Below, in pieces: positions 1 through 8,363 of a stretch of DNA of 64,000 nucleotides. The stretch is from JAENVU01 sp038250905. Lineage in GTDB: Bacteria > Actinomycetota > Acidimicrobiia > IMCC26256 > JAENVU01. Made by a program: the position numbers and the translations under genes. The notes below the pieces were generated by a model. It was not told the DNA's origin. It did not search any database and worked only from the letters and a program-made list of their open reading frames with translations. Position 1 is the stretch's first letter. Every line of letters begins with the position of its first letter. The DNA is taken from the NCBI GenBank assembly GCA_038250905.1, contig JBBSBV010000008.1:56740-120739 (forward strand), in the 5' to 3' direction.

Positions 1-1000
1 GCGACGAAGGTCCGGTCAGTGCGGTGACCGGGTTCGTGGGCGGCACCACCGACGACTGGGCGTTCAGGATCTCCTGGATGCGCTCGGCGCTGACCGACGC
101 ACGTGGAGCCATGACCGCGACGAACGTGGCCATCATCACCGACATCAGGATCTGGATCAGGTAGCTCAGGAACGCGATCAGCGCACCGATCTGCATCTGA
201 CCACTCCCGATGCGGTTCCCGCCGATCCAGATCGCGGCCACGCTGGATGCGTTGAGCACGAACACCACCGTCGGGAACATGAACGCCATGAGTCGACCGG
301 CGCGCAACGAAGTGAGGGTCAGGTCGTCGTTCGCAGTGCCGAACCGCTGCGCTTCGTGAGGTTCGCGGACGAACGCGCGTAGTACCCGCATCCCGGTGAT
401 CTGCTCGCGGAGCACTTCGTTGATGCGGTCGATCCGCAACTGCATGACCTGGAACTGCGGCACCATCCGCATGATGACGAGGCCGACCGCGATCACGAGG
501 ACCGGAACGCTCACGAGCAGCAGGAGGGAGAGGGACCCGTCTTCGCGTATCGCCATGATGACGCCGCCGACCACCGTGATCGGCGCCGCCACGAGCAGCG
601 TGCACGACATCAGGACCAGTACCTGCACCTGGGTGACGTCGTTGGTGATGCGGGTGATGAGCGATGGTGCACCGAAGGACGCGACGTCCTGGGCCGAGAA
701 GTCGGTCACGCGGTGGAACAGCGCACTGCGCACGTCGCGTCCGAACGCCATCGCGACGCGTGCGCCGTAGAACACGGCGGCGATCGCGAAGATCACCTGT
801 ACGACAGTGATCGCGAGCATGAGGCCACCGGTGCGCCAGATGTAGTTGGTGTTCCCGGTCGCGATGCCCTTGTCGATGATGTCGGCGTTCAGTGACGGGA
901 GGAAGAGGGTGCCCATGGTCTGGACGAACGTGAGCACGAGCACCGCGATGAGCAGGCCGCGGTATCGCAGCAGGTAGGTGCGCATCAGCCGGATCAGCAT
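1..1000 (-). CDS. ABC exporter, N-terminal membrane half (partial, runs off the window)
   Basis: This is the first 333 residues of a multidrug/lipid-type ABC exporter of the half-transporter kind; the ATPase domain lies beyond the window edge. Translation from ATG at 1000 gives a six-helix exporter membrane domain: an N-terminal arginine-rich MLIRLMRTYLLRYR, hydrophobic segments, and the conserved exporter signatures ITRITNDV and TGMRVLRAFVREP that precede the coupling helices. A strong ribosome site (GGGGAGGG) lies 6 bases before the ATG. The start overlaps the end of the upstream TetR gene (ATG and TGA share a 7-base stretch), so the two are translationally coupled and the regulator probably controls this exporter. 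Transported substrate is unknown. Family assignment is firm; the gene is incomplete only because the window ends. Confidence 0.9.
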   Translation of the reverse strand, partial: MLIRLMRTYLLRYRGLLIAVLVLTFVQTMGTLFLPSLNADIIDKGIATGNTNYIWRTGGLMLAITVVQVIFAIAAVFYGARVAMAFGRDVRSALFHRVTDFSAQDVASFGAPSLITRITNDVTQVQVLVLMSCTLLVAAPITVVGGVIMAIREDGSLSLLLLVSVPVLVIAVGLVIMRMVPQFQVMQLRIDRINEVLREQITGMRVLRAFVREPHEAQRFGTANDDLTLTSLRAGRLMAFMFPTVVFVLNASSVAAIWIGGNRIGSGQMQIGALIAFLSYLIQILMSVMMATFVAVMAPRASVSAERIQEILNAQSSVVPPTNPVTALTGPSS

Positions 1001-1716
1001 GACGATCCCTCCCCGGAGGTCGCGGCCGATGCGCCTGGCTCGGTCATTGCGGGCTCGGCCCGGATGCCGTCGAGCAGGAGGGAGACGATCTCGGCCGAGC
1101 TGAGGGGCTCGTCGAGCATGAGCGCGGGATGGGTGCCGGAGATCGTCAGCCCTCGCAGGACCTGGGCGGCGGCCAGCGGGTCCCGGCGGAGCTGGTCCCG
1201 GTCGGGCTCGATCACGTTGGCGATCTTGCGCAGGTCGGTGGACGGGTGGCGGTCGGGCCAGAGGGATCCCGATTCGGGGATCTTCATCATGCCGATCGCG
1301 GTCCGCAGTTGCAGGAGTTCGGTGACCCGTCGGCGCAGGATGTCGACCACCGCGATCAGGCGGGCCTCGAGCGGGAGGTCGGGATCGATGGCGTCGAGCG
1401 CGGCGTCGACCGAGTCGGTGTCGGTGGCCGCCTCGATGACCGCGGCGAAGAGGGACTCCTTGTCGGGGAACGCCCGGAAGATGGTGCCTTCGGCGATGCC
1501 GGCGGCCTCCGCGATCTGGCGGGTGGTGACCGCCGATCCGTGCGCGAGGAGGAGGGGCAAGGTCGCGGCCACGATGCGGGCGCGGCGCTCCTCGGGCGGC
1601 AGGGCCGCGGCGCGGGTCCGCCCGGTGGTCGGGGTGTCGCGGGGCGTTTCGACGGATTCGCGCAGAAGCGGGGGAGCGGGCACCGGCGGATCGTAGATGA
1701 GTGAGTGCTCACTCAT
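994..1716 (-). CDS. TetR/AcrR-family regulator of the ABC exporter
   Basis: A 240-residue TetR-type repressor. The helix-turn-helix is at about residues 46-92 (RARIVAATLPLLLAHGS, then TTRQIAEAAGIAEGTIFRAF), with the usual KESLFAAVI helix after it. The ligand domain fills the rest. There is an unusually long, proline-rich 45-residue lead before the DNA-binding domain, so a later start (for example GTG at residue 12) cannot be excluded. The chosen ATG lies inside a near-perfect palindrome that looks like its own operator (1697-1716). The gene ends 7 bases into the ABC exporter gene, which it most likely represses. The helicase gene ends 47 bases upstream on the same strand. Confidence 0.88.
   Translation of the reverse strand: MSEHSLIYDPPVPAPPLLRESVETPRDTPTTGRTRAAALPPEERRARIVAATLPLLLAHGSAVTTRQIAEAAGIAEGTIFRAFPDKESLFAAVIEAATDTDSVDAALDAIDPDLPLEARLIAVVDILRRRVTELLQLRTAIGMMKIPESGSLWPDRHPSTDLRKIANVIEPDRDQLRRDPLAAAQVLRGLTISGTHPALMLDEPLSSAEIVSLLLDGIRAEPAMTEPGASAATSGEGSSC
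1697..1716. promoter_or_regulatory. TetR-type palindromic operator covering the regulator's start codon
   Basis: Two perfect 9-base arms, ATGAGTGAG and CTCACTCAT, are separated by two bases. The right arm contains the start codon of the TetR gene (minus strand). TGAGTGA-type inverted repeats are common operators of TetR regulators, so autorepression is the natural reading. Binding is inferred, not shown. Confidence 0.6.
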
Positions 1717-1763
1717 CGAGGTGAAACCGTGTGACCGTGGGCACGGGAGTCCGTCGCGGGGCG

Positions 1764-3903
1764 TCAGTCGCCGCCACCCAGGGCCAGGGTCACCGGGACC
1801 ACCGCCGCGACCCCGGCCGCGCGGAGGACCCCGCCGACCTCGGTGAGGGTCCAGCGGGAATCGGCGAGGTCGTCGACGAGCAGGACCGCGCCGGCGGGGA
1901 CCGGATCCACCGTGGTGAACGCGTCCATGACGTTGCGGTGTTGCTGCGCGCTGTTCTCCATCTCGCGCTGCGGGGCGGTGGTGCGGGTCGCGACGACCGC
2001 GGGGATGTGGGCGAGGTCGAGCGCGGCTGCGATGCGTTCGGCCAACGACCGCACGAGTGCGGGATCGCGCGTGGACGGGACGCTCGTGACCCAGGTCGGG
2101 CGGGGCTCCGGTCCCCACTGACGGATCAACCGCACCGCTGCGTCGACCAGTTCGTCGGTGAAGTGACCGGCCGCGCGTTGCTCGCGCACGAGGCGACCCC
2201 ATCCACCGTCGCCGAGGAACGACAACGACCGGCCCGGTTCGAGTTGCCGGTCGGCCGGGATGCGGCCGCCGACCGCCTGCATCTTGCGCGGGTCGATCGT
2301 GAGCGGCTGACTCCGGAGGTACTCCTGGGCCTCGACCACGCGCTCGTGGTGGAGGGTGACCGGCAGGGTCGTCCCGGTGCAGCGGGAGCAGCGACCGCAC
2401 GCGGCGGCGGTGGGATCGTCGAGCGCGCGCCCCAGCAGCGCCATGAGACACGTGGGGCTGTCGATGTAGTCGTCCATCACCTGCTGCTCGGCGCGCCGTT
2501 GGGCCGTGACGTTCTCGATGCGTTCGGTGGGATAGGACCACGCCATCGCCGTCCGGCGGTTTGGTGCCGTCCCGCTCGACGACGCCCTCCACCTCCAGGA
2601 TCTTGAGCATCGTGGTGAGCCGGCCCCGTCGGATGTTGACGTCCAACTCGATGTCGCCGATCCGCACCCAGTCGCCGCGGTCGGCCAGGAGTTCGACGAT
2701 CGTGTTCGCGATCTCGGCGGGCGGGAATGCCGTGCGGATGAAGTAGTCCTGGATGTCGCGGTCCTCGTAGCCACTCAAGAGCACACCGTGCGCGTCCTCG
2801 AGGGCGCGCCCGGCCCGGCCGACCTGCTGGTAATACGCGATCGGCGAGCCGGGCGACTGGTAGTGGATGACGAACGCGAGGTCGGGCTTGTCGTACCCCA
2901 TTCCCAGCGCCGAGGTGGCGACGAGCACCTTCAGGTCGTTGGCGAGCAGGCGGTCCTCGAGGTGGTTGCGCAGGGCCGGGTCGGTGTCGCCGCTGTACGA
3001 CGCGGCGTCGATGCCGTGACGGGCGAGCCAGCCGGTGACCCGCTCGCAGTCGGCCACGGTGAGGCAGTACACGATCCCGGTCCCCGGCAGGGTCGGGATC
3101 ACCGTCGCGAGCCAGGCGAGCCGATCGGGTTGGCTCGGCATGCGCAGGGTGTCGAGCACCAGGCTCGTGCGGGCGAGGGATCCCCGGATGGTGCGGATGC
3201 CCGTCCCGAACTGCGATTCGATGTCGGCCACGACCCGGTCGTTCGCGGTGGCGGTGGTGCCGAGAACGGGGACATCGACGGGGAGCAACGCGAGGACCGA
3301 TGCCATGCGGCGGTAGTCGGGCCGGAAATCGTGGCCCCAGTCGCTGATGCAGTGCACTTCGTCGACGACGAGCAGGCCGACGCGTGGGGCGAGGGTCGGC
3401 AGCACCGACTCCCGGAACGCGGCGTTGGCGAACCGCTCGGGCGAGACGAGCAGCACGTCGATCTCGTCGCGGTCGAGGCGGTCCGCGATGTCGTCCCACT
3501 CTTCCCGGTTGTTGCTGTTGATGGTGGCGGTGCGGACCCCACCGCGTTCGCCCGCGGCGATCTGGTTGCGCATCAGGGCGAGGAGCGGCGAGACGATCAC
3601 CGTCGGTCCGGCGCCGCGGTCGCGCAGGAGCCGGGTGGCGACGAAATACACCGCGCTCTTCCCCCAGCCGGTGCGTTGGACCACGAGCACCCGGGCCCGG
3701 TCGAGGACGAGCGCCGCGATCGCCTCGAGCTGGCCCGGCCGGAACTCGGCGGCGGGCGTGGCGACGAGTTCCCGGAGGGTGGCGCGGGCTTCGGCGGCGA
3801 AGGTCTCGTCGATCACCCGGCCGACCGTACTGGCGGGGTGCGACACGAGTCGGTCGAGGGCCACATCGGTCCGAGCGACGTACCGCCTGGGTGTGGCTCC
3901 CAT
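1764..3903 (-). pseudogene. RecQ-like DEAD/DEAH helicase with zinc and phosphoribosyltransferase-like tail, single-base frameshift
   Basis: Together the two halves encode an approximately 713-residue superfamily-2 helicase of the actinobacterial RecQ-like type. The first frame (3903 to about 2560) holds motif I QRTGWGKS, motif II VDEVHC (a DEVH box), TTATAN, the ATSALGMGYDKPD region and QQVGRAGRA. The second frame (about 2560 to 1764) continues with a RecQ-type zinc cluster (SPTC, then CGRCSRC) and a C-terminal phosphoribosyltransferase-like motif VLLVDDLADSRWT. The frames join near an A3 run on the coding strand at 2560-2562. Removing one base there gives a continuous protein. All motifs on both sides are intact, so this is either a very recent mutation or a sequencing error. 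The N-terminus is uncertain; GTG near VIDETFAAEA is an alternative start. Confidence 0.8.
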
Positions 3904-3913
3904 CTCCCGGCGC

Positions 3914-3952
3914 TTGTCGCCTGAACGGGTCTAGGCATCGCTCAGGCGACAA
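3914..3952. repeat. Perfect 11-base inverted repeat
   Basis: TTGTCGCCTGA (3914-3924) and its exact reverse complement (3942-3952) are separated by 17 bases, just upstream of the helicase gene. It has no following T-run, so it is not a clear terminator. It could be an operator for the helicase gene or a structured leader. Confidence 0.6.
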
Positions 3953-4112
3953 ACGGTCGCGATGGGAGACGGGTGACATCGGCGCGCCGCCTGGGTGGGG
4001 TGCACCACGTTCGGGATTCAGGTCCCTCGGGAAGGAAGCGCGGGTTCCGGCACGACGCCCTCGGGTCGCGGTCCGGCCGTCGAGGGTCCATCGGTTGCAC
4101 CCGGCCCGGGGT

Positions 4113-4118
4113 TACGGT
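4113..4118 (+). promoter_or_regulatory. Possible -10 element (TACGGT) for the 95-residue protein gene
   Basis: A TANNNT hexamer lies 32 bases before the ATG at 4151, with a TTGCAC at 4095-4100. The 12-base spacer is shorter than usual, so the assignment is weak. The rest of the 247-base gap 3904-4150 holds only the inverted repeat at 3914-3952. Confidence 0.25.
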
Positions 4119-4150
4119 CTTCTCAGGGGTCGGTTTTCGGGGAGGTTCTG

Positions 4151-4438
4151 ATGTTCGGGTCGAGCAGGCGGCGTCGGGAACGCGACGAGTTCCTCATGAT
4201 GCACTCGAAGATCGCGGCCATCCACGGTGACCTGCTGCGGCGCGACGAGGAACTCGTGAGTGCGCTCACCTCTCTCACCGCGGCCACCCAGCACGTCGGC
4301 GACCGGTTGGAGTCCGACACCACGCTGGCCGGCGTGCTCAGTCAGCTGCTGGCGAGCCGCGAGGCCCCTGCGATCGACCTCACCCGCGAGCGGGTGCTCG
4401 GTGGATCGGTCGACGCCGGCGCCGCCGACCGCACCTGA
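4151..4438 (+). CDS. Small hypothetical protein with helical, coiled-coil-like middle
   Basis: A 95-residue protein I do not recognise. It begins with a basic stretch (MFGSSRRRRERDEF) and continues with a long helical segment rich in Leu, Glu and Asp spaced as in a coiled coil (IAAIHGDLLRRDEELVSALT). It has no signal peptide, no membrane segment and no cysteine. The start is well supported: GGGGAGG lies about six bases before the ATG and codon third positions are GC-rich throughout. It stands alone on the plus strand, converging on the MtfA-like gene 28 bases away. Confidence 0.72.
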   Translation: MFGSSRRRRERDEFLMMHSKIAAIHGDLLRRDEELVSALTSLTAATQHVGDRLESDTTLAGVLSQLLASREAPAIDLTRERVLGGSVDAGAADRT

Positions 4439-4466
4439 AGCACTGCAGTTCGGTTCGGCCGCTTCG

Positions 4467-5213
4467 TCAGCGCGGCGACTCGGGCCGAGTCGGCGGCGCC
4501 CAGCCGTAGAAGTCGCGCAGGATCGTGGCGAGGTCGGGCTCGTGCTGCTCGAGGCTGGCCGGGACGTCGAAGAACGCTTCGGTCGCGACCGCGAAGAACT
4601 CGGCCGGGTTGGTGGCGCCGTACGGCTGGAGCGGCGGCCGGTCCTCGCCGTTCGCGAGCGCGCCGAACGCCTCGGTGCACACCGTGCGCCACCGCTCGGG
4701 GTCGACGCGATCGCCGAGGGGCGGGCTGCCGTTCAGGACCCCGTCGAGCATGTCGAGCTTGTGGGCGAACTCGTGGAGCACCACGTTGTGTCCGGTCCCG
4801 AGCACTCGGGATCCGTGCTCGACCTCGTCCCATGCCAACAGCACCGGGCCCCGCCGGTCGTGCGCCTCACCGAGGATGGGGATCGGACCGTCGGACACGG
4901 TTCCGGCGATCGGGCCGGCGTGTTCACCGCGCGACACCATCGACGTCGGGTACACGACCACCGCGCTCACCTCGCGGTACTCCTCCACGCCGAGGCCGCG
5001 TACGAGCAGCGCGGCCTGCATTGCGATGGTGACGGTGATCTCGTCGGTCAACGCGAATCCGTTCGCCGCCTCCCAGTGCTTGTGGCGCAGGAGCCAGTCG
5101 GCCGCCGCGGCCATCGCGTCACGGTCGGCGTCGTCGAGGAGCGGCCAGACGCCGACGTGGGTCTCGACGATCGCCTGCCAATGCTCCGGGAGTCCGTGTC
5201 GGCGATGCAGCAT
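4467..5213 (-). CDS. MtfA-like zinc peptidase (M90 family)
   Basis: A 248-residue cytosolic metallopeptidase of the MtfA (Mlc titration factor A) family. The zinc site is visible as HEFAHKLD, an HExxH motif in the middle of the protein, with a distal glutamate in AEFFAVATEAFF. The characteristic N-terminal segment LPEHWQAIVETHV is also present. In enterobacteria MtfA binds the glucose repressor Mlc; here no Mlc homologue is visible, so the substrate is unknown. Length fits the family (about 250-270). The NUDIX gene ends 36 bases upstream on the same strand and may share its transcript. Confidence 0.9.
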   Translation of the reverse strand: MLHRRHGLPEHWQAIVETHVGVWPLLDDADRDAMAAAADWLLRHKHWEAANGFALTDEITVTIAMQAALLVRGLGVEEYREVSAVVVYPTSMVSRGEHAGPIAGTVSDGPIPILGEAHDRRGPVLLAWDEVEHGSRVLGTGHNVVLHEFAHKLDMLDGVLNGSPPLGDRVDPERWRTVCTEAFGALANGEDRPPLQPYGATNPAEFFAVATEAFFDVPASLEQHEPDLATILRDFYGWAPPTRPESPR

Positions 5214-5249
5214 GCGCTCAGTCGAGCACGCGCGGCGCCCGCGCCCGGG

Positions 5250-5711
5250 TCACCCCTCGGGTGGCGGCAGCCGGTCGAGAAACGCGGACTGCGCGGGGTT
5301 GATCCTTTCGCGCGCCGTGGCGACGTCGAACCACGTGGCGCGATCGACTTCGGGGAACGCGCGGATCTGCCCCGACCGGGGCGGCCACTCCAGCTCGAAG
5401 GTGTTGCTCGTGATGGTGGTCACGTCGACGTCGGCCTGCATCGCCCACGCGGTGACGATCTTGCCGCCGGCCTGAGTGACGTCGCCCAACGGTTCGGGCA
5501 CGGCGTCGGGAACCGCCAGGCCCAGTTCCTCGGTGAACTCCCGGCGGGCGACGGTGAGCGGGTCCTCGCCCGGTTCGACCTCGCCCTTCGGGATCGACCA
5601 CGCGCCGGCGTCCTTCTTGGCCCAGAACGGGCCGCCGGGGTGGACGAGCAGGACTTCCTGCCGGTCCGGTCCGGACCGGTGGAGCAGCAGTCCGGCGCTG
5701 TGTCTGGCCAC
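5250..5711 (-). CDS. NUDIX hydrolase
   Basis: A 153-residue NUDIX-fold pyrophosphohydrolase. The NUDIX box begins at G43 (GEVEPGED) and ends in REFTEELGL near residues 57-65; the metal-binding glutamates are all present. The WAKKDAGAWSIPKGE stretch resembles actinobacterial NUDIX proteins annotated as predicted NTP pyrophosphohydrolases. The substrate cannot be told from sequence. GTG at 5711 is chosen because GAGGAG lies directly upstream at normal spacing and the homologous region begins there. It is 11 bases downstream of the SRPBCC gene, so the two are probably cotranscribed. Confidence 0.9.
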   Translation of the reverse strand: MARHSAGLLLHRSGPDRQEVLLVHPGGPFWAKKDAGAWSIPKGEVEPGEDPLTVARREFTEELGLAVPDAVPEPLGDVTQAGGKIVTAWAMQADVDVTTITSNTFELEWPPRSGQIRAFPEVDRATWFDVATARERINPAQSAFLDRLPPPEG

Positions 5712-5722
5712 GGCTCCTCGAC

Positions 5723-6178
5723 TTACTGCGCTTCCACCGACGCCTTGATCCGGTCCAGCGTCCGGCGCATGCCCTTGCGCATCGCGGTCGGTCGGCGCAG
5801 CACCGTCTCGTAGACGAAGGTCTGCGCGCCCGGTTGGGCGGTGTAGTCGTAGGACTCGGTGACCCGGGTGCCGGAGCCGATCGGCTCCAGCTCGTAACGC
5901 CAGGTGGTGTAGCCCTCGGCCCGGAACTCGAAGACGCGGTCGGGGACGTACTCGGTGACCTCGGAGGTGGTGGTCCACTTCTTCAACGTGATGCCGGCCA
6001 ACGCGGCCCGGTTGTCGCCTTCGAACTTCGCGCCGACGCCCGGGCCGGTGGCGCCGTCGATCCAGCGCGCGCCGATGCACTCGGGACTCCACTCGCCGAT
6101 GCGGGTGACGTCGACGATCGCGGCGAACACCACCGCCGGATCCCGGTCGATCTCCACACTCTCGGTCCCTTGTGCCAT
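5723..6178 (-). CDS. SRPBCC-family (polyketide cyclase/START-like) protein
   Basis: A 151-residue helix-grip protein. The N-terminal ESVEIDRDPAVVFAAIVDV and WSPECIGARWIDG are typical of SRPBCC proteins, which enclose a hydrophobic ligand pocket. No catalytic residue can be assigned. The start has a good ribosome site (AAGGAG). It heads the set SRPBCC, NUDIX, MtfA on the minus strand. A 9-base inverted repeat lies 46 bases upstream (6224-6267). Confidence 0.87.
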   Translation of the reverse strand: MAQGTESVEIDRDPAVVFAAIVDVTRIGEWSPECIGARWIDGATGPGVGAKFEGDNRAALAGITLKKWTTTSEVTEYVPDRVFEFRAEGYTTWRYELEPIGSGTRVTESYDYTAQPGAQTFVYETVLRRPTAMRKGMRRTLDRIKASVEAQ

Positions 6179-6223
6179 CGGTTGCTCCTTCGCAGCGTCG
6201 TCCGCATCGGTCGGACCGCCGGA

Positions 6224-6267
6224 CTCTACGTCCGCGTCCGGGATCAGCCACGGGCCGCGACGTAGAG
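6224..6267. repeat. 9-base inverted repeat upstream of the SRPBCC gene
   Basis: CTCTACGTC (6224-6232) and GACGTAGAG (6259-6267) are exact complements with a 26-base spacer. The repeat lies in the 220-base divergent gap between the SRPBCC gene and a small plus-strand gene. It may be an operator or a hairpin in the SRPBCC leader. Nothing else is recognisable in the gap. Confidence 0.45.
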
Positions 6268-6398
6268 CGACTGCTCGCGCTGGCCAGCGCGGTCCACTCG
6301 CCGACCCGGACCCGTCCAGGGCCCCCGATCCGGCCTTGGCGACCTGATCGCGGAGTTCCGGGGTTCAGGAGGCGCGGTCGGGGAGCCGATGTACAGGT

Positions 6399-6689
6399 AT
6401 GGAATCGGTGACCGGAAACCCCGAAGTCGGCGACGCGGCGTTCTGGGGTACGAGTTCGTACCGGTCCGGCGGCGTCGATTGGCGCGAGTTCCTCGATATC
6501 GACGACGGCGACGAATCGGGGTTCACCGAGCCGCACCCCACCGACCTCACGCCGGAAACGCCGGCAGTGGCCCCGACGTCGGTCGAACTGGCGTCGAGGC
6601 GGGTCGAACTCTCCGAGTTGGCCGCGACGACATCGGAGGCCTTCGGGTCGTGGTCCGATTCACCCGACGACCTGCTGCCCTCTCGTTGA
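6399..6689 (+). CDS. Small acidic hypothetical protein
   Basis: A 96-residue acidic protein, not recognised. It has an aromatic N-terminal part (DAAFWGTSSYRSGGVDWREF) followed by a run of Asp/Glu and Pro/Thr that looks disordered. Codon third positions are strongly GC, which supports real coding, but the start lacks a clear ribosome site. No cysteine or membrane segment is present. It lies 57 bases before the SnoaL-like gene on the same strand. Confidence 0.55.
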   Translation: MESVTGNPEVGDAAFWGTSSYRSGGVDWREFLDIDDGDESGFTEPHPTDLTPETPAVAPTSVELASRRVELSELAATTSEAFGSWSDSPDDLLPSR

Positions 6690-6745
6690 CCACGGGTCCC
6701 GCACCGGTCGTGGCGGCGCGCGAGGGGCTCTGCCATGATCTCGCG

Positions 6746-7159
6746 ATGTCGGAGAACCTGAAGATCCTGGGTGCGTACAGCGACGCGATGGAGCGCGGCG
6801 ACCGCGAGGCGGTGTTCGAGTTCTGGGCGCCCGAGTTCCACAGCCACGTGACCGAACGTGTGAACCCGGCACTCGTCGGTACGGACGTCCGCGGTCAGGA
6901 ACTCGAGTGGTGGACCCAGGTGCGGGCCGCGTTCCCGGACATGGTGTTCTCGGTCGACCTCCTCATCGAGTCCGGCGACCTCATCGTGTCCAACTGGACC
7001 GTGCGCGGCACGCACACCGGGACGCCGTTCTACGACGTCGAACCCTCGGGGGATCCGGTCGTGATCAACGGCACTGCCATCCTGCGCATGCAGGACGGCA
7101 AGATCGTCGAGCACTGGGGCGGACCACACTGCCAGGACGGTCTCGGCCTCACCCACTGA
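6746..7159 (+). CDS. SnoaL-like polyketide cyclase / ester cyclase domain protein
   Basis: A 137-residue protein of the NTF2-like SnoaL family. Typical features: helical start (LGAYSDAMERGDREAVFEFW), the HSHVTERVNPALVG strand, then WWTQVRAAFPDMVFSVDLLI and GTHTGTPFYDV, and the closing GKIVEHWGGPH. Members range from polyketide cyclases to stress-related small-molecule-binding proteins; no polyketide genes lie nearby, so only the fold is assigned. The ATG at 6746 is chosen because homology starts there; the open frame extends further upstream without family resemblance. Confidence 0.85.
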   Translation: MSENLKILGAYSDAMERGDREAVFEFWAPEFHSHVTERVNPALVGTDVRGQELEWWTQVRAAFPDMVFSVDLLIESGDLIVSNWTVRGTHTGTPFYDVEPSGDPVVINGTAILRMQDGKIVEHWGGPHCQDGLGLTH

Positions 7160-7307
7160 CCTGGTACGGGCCGGGAGTTCCCCTCGGGGCGCGCGTGCGC
7201 CGAATCCGGGCGCAATCTTCAACTCGGGCGTCGCGGCGCTCGTGGGGTACGTGCAGGAGATCGCGGGCACCCGGCGCCGCTGGAAGTAGCGGACCGCCCC
7301 TCCCGGA

Positions 7308-8297
7308 TCAGGAGTGGGCGGCCGTCCGCATGTCGGGTGCGGTACACGCGTCCGCGAGACACGACACGCCGAGCATGGACTCCCACGCGCGCAGGGTGGC
7401 GGCCGAGCCGCCCGCGGTTCCCGTACGGGCGCCGGCGAGCGCGGTCGGCGTGATCCAGAGGTTCGGGACCGGCGCGCTCTCGTCGTACCAGATGAACACC
7501 GCGACCTTGCCGGCGCGATACGCCGCGCTGTCGAGTACCGGCTGGACGTGTTGGCCGGCCCAGGTGTCCACGACCTGATCGCTGCAATCGTGACCGTCGT
7601 TGCAGAGGGTCGGGGTGACGAAGGAGAACGCCGGGAGCCGGTTCGGATCGAAGTCCTTGAACGGCCGGACCTGCTCGGTGCAGTGGGCGCGGTCGTCGGC
7701 ACCGTAGAAGTAGAGCGCGGGAATGTGCTTCGCCTTGTTGCCGTCGTCGCTGCACGGCGCGCTCGCGCCCTCCACGTAGTCGACGGCCGATCGTCCGGAC
7801 GCTCGGACCTGGCGGAAGAGGTTGTCGGCGGTCGTGTTGCACGAGTCCGACGGTTTGCAGTCGTTCACCGTCTTGGTCTCGATCTGACCGGTCATCTGGC
7901 CGACGTACTGGCCCAGGCTCTTGTCGCTCTGGTTGATCTCGGTCCAGTCCGGGAACCAGCTGCACTGGGTTCCGAGCCCGTGGAGGTACGGCATCGCCGG
8001 ACCGAAACCCGCACCGATGTCGTCCCAGGTCCGGTTCTCGAAGCTGAACACGACGACCGAGTCGTAGTGGGCCGGTGGGTTACCCGGCCCGCCGCACGCG
8101 GCAGCGGGCGTGGCGGTGGTCACCGGGACGGTGGTCGTGGTCGCGCGGCTGGTGCTCGACGACGCGGGCTGAGATCGCGATCCCGAACTGGACCCACATC
8201 CGGTCAGGAGGGTGATCAGCCCGACGGCGATGACTACCGCGCCACGGGAACCGACCCGGATCGCGGAGTTCGAGGTGGGCCCGGTGCGATTCGTCAT
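7308..8297 (-). CDS. Phosphoesterase-family (alkaline-phosphatase fold) lipoprotein
   Basis: A 329-residue secreted lipoprotein of the bacterial phosphoesterase family that includes acid phosphatases and phospholipase C. A signal peptide ends in LLTGC (Cys34), followed by a Ser/Thr-rich linker to about residue 70. The catalytic module then begins with VVVFSFENRTWDD (the counterpart of the MxENHSYD metal-binding motif) and includes the conserved WYDES aspartate near the end. It is shorter than the two other phosphoesterase-family proteins in this window (458 and 473 residues). It should sit on the outer face of the membrane. Substrate unknown. The 148 bases downstream (7160-7307) show no feature. 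Confidence 0.85.
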   Translation of the reverse strand: MTNRTGPTSNSAIRVGSRGAVVIAVGLITLLTGCGSSSGSRSQPASSSTSRATTTTVPVTTATPAAACGGPGNPPAHYDSVVVFSFENRTWDDIGAGFGPAMPYLHGLGTQCSWFPDWTEINQSDKSLGQYVGQMTGQIETKTVNDCKPSDSCNTTADNLFRQVRASGRSAVDYVEGASAPCSDDGNKAKHIPALYFYGADDRAHCTEQVRPFKDFDPNRLPAFSFVTPTLCNDGHDCSDQVVDTWAGQHVQPVLDSAAYRAGKVAVFIWYDESAPVPNLWITPTALAGARTGTAGGSAATLRAWESMLGVSCLADACTAPDMRTAAHS

Positions 8298-8363
8298 CAG
8301 AAGATGATCGCAGCTCCGCGACCGTGATCGCGCACCGCCCCGATCGGGGGGCCGGCCTGGGCC

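Noticed and set aside
994..3903. A single 969-residue open frame joining the helicase front half to the TetR regulator
   Set aside because: The middle third, between the frameshift and the TetR start, is low-complexity Arg/Pro-rich sequence antisense-like in composition, while the second helicase half is clear in another frame. The continuity reflects lack of stops in GC-rich DNA.
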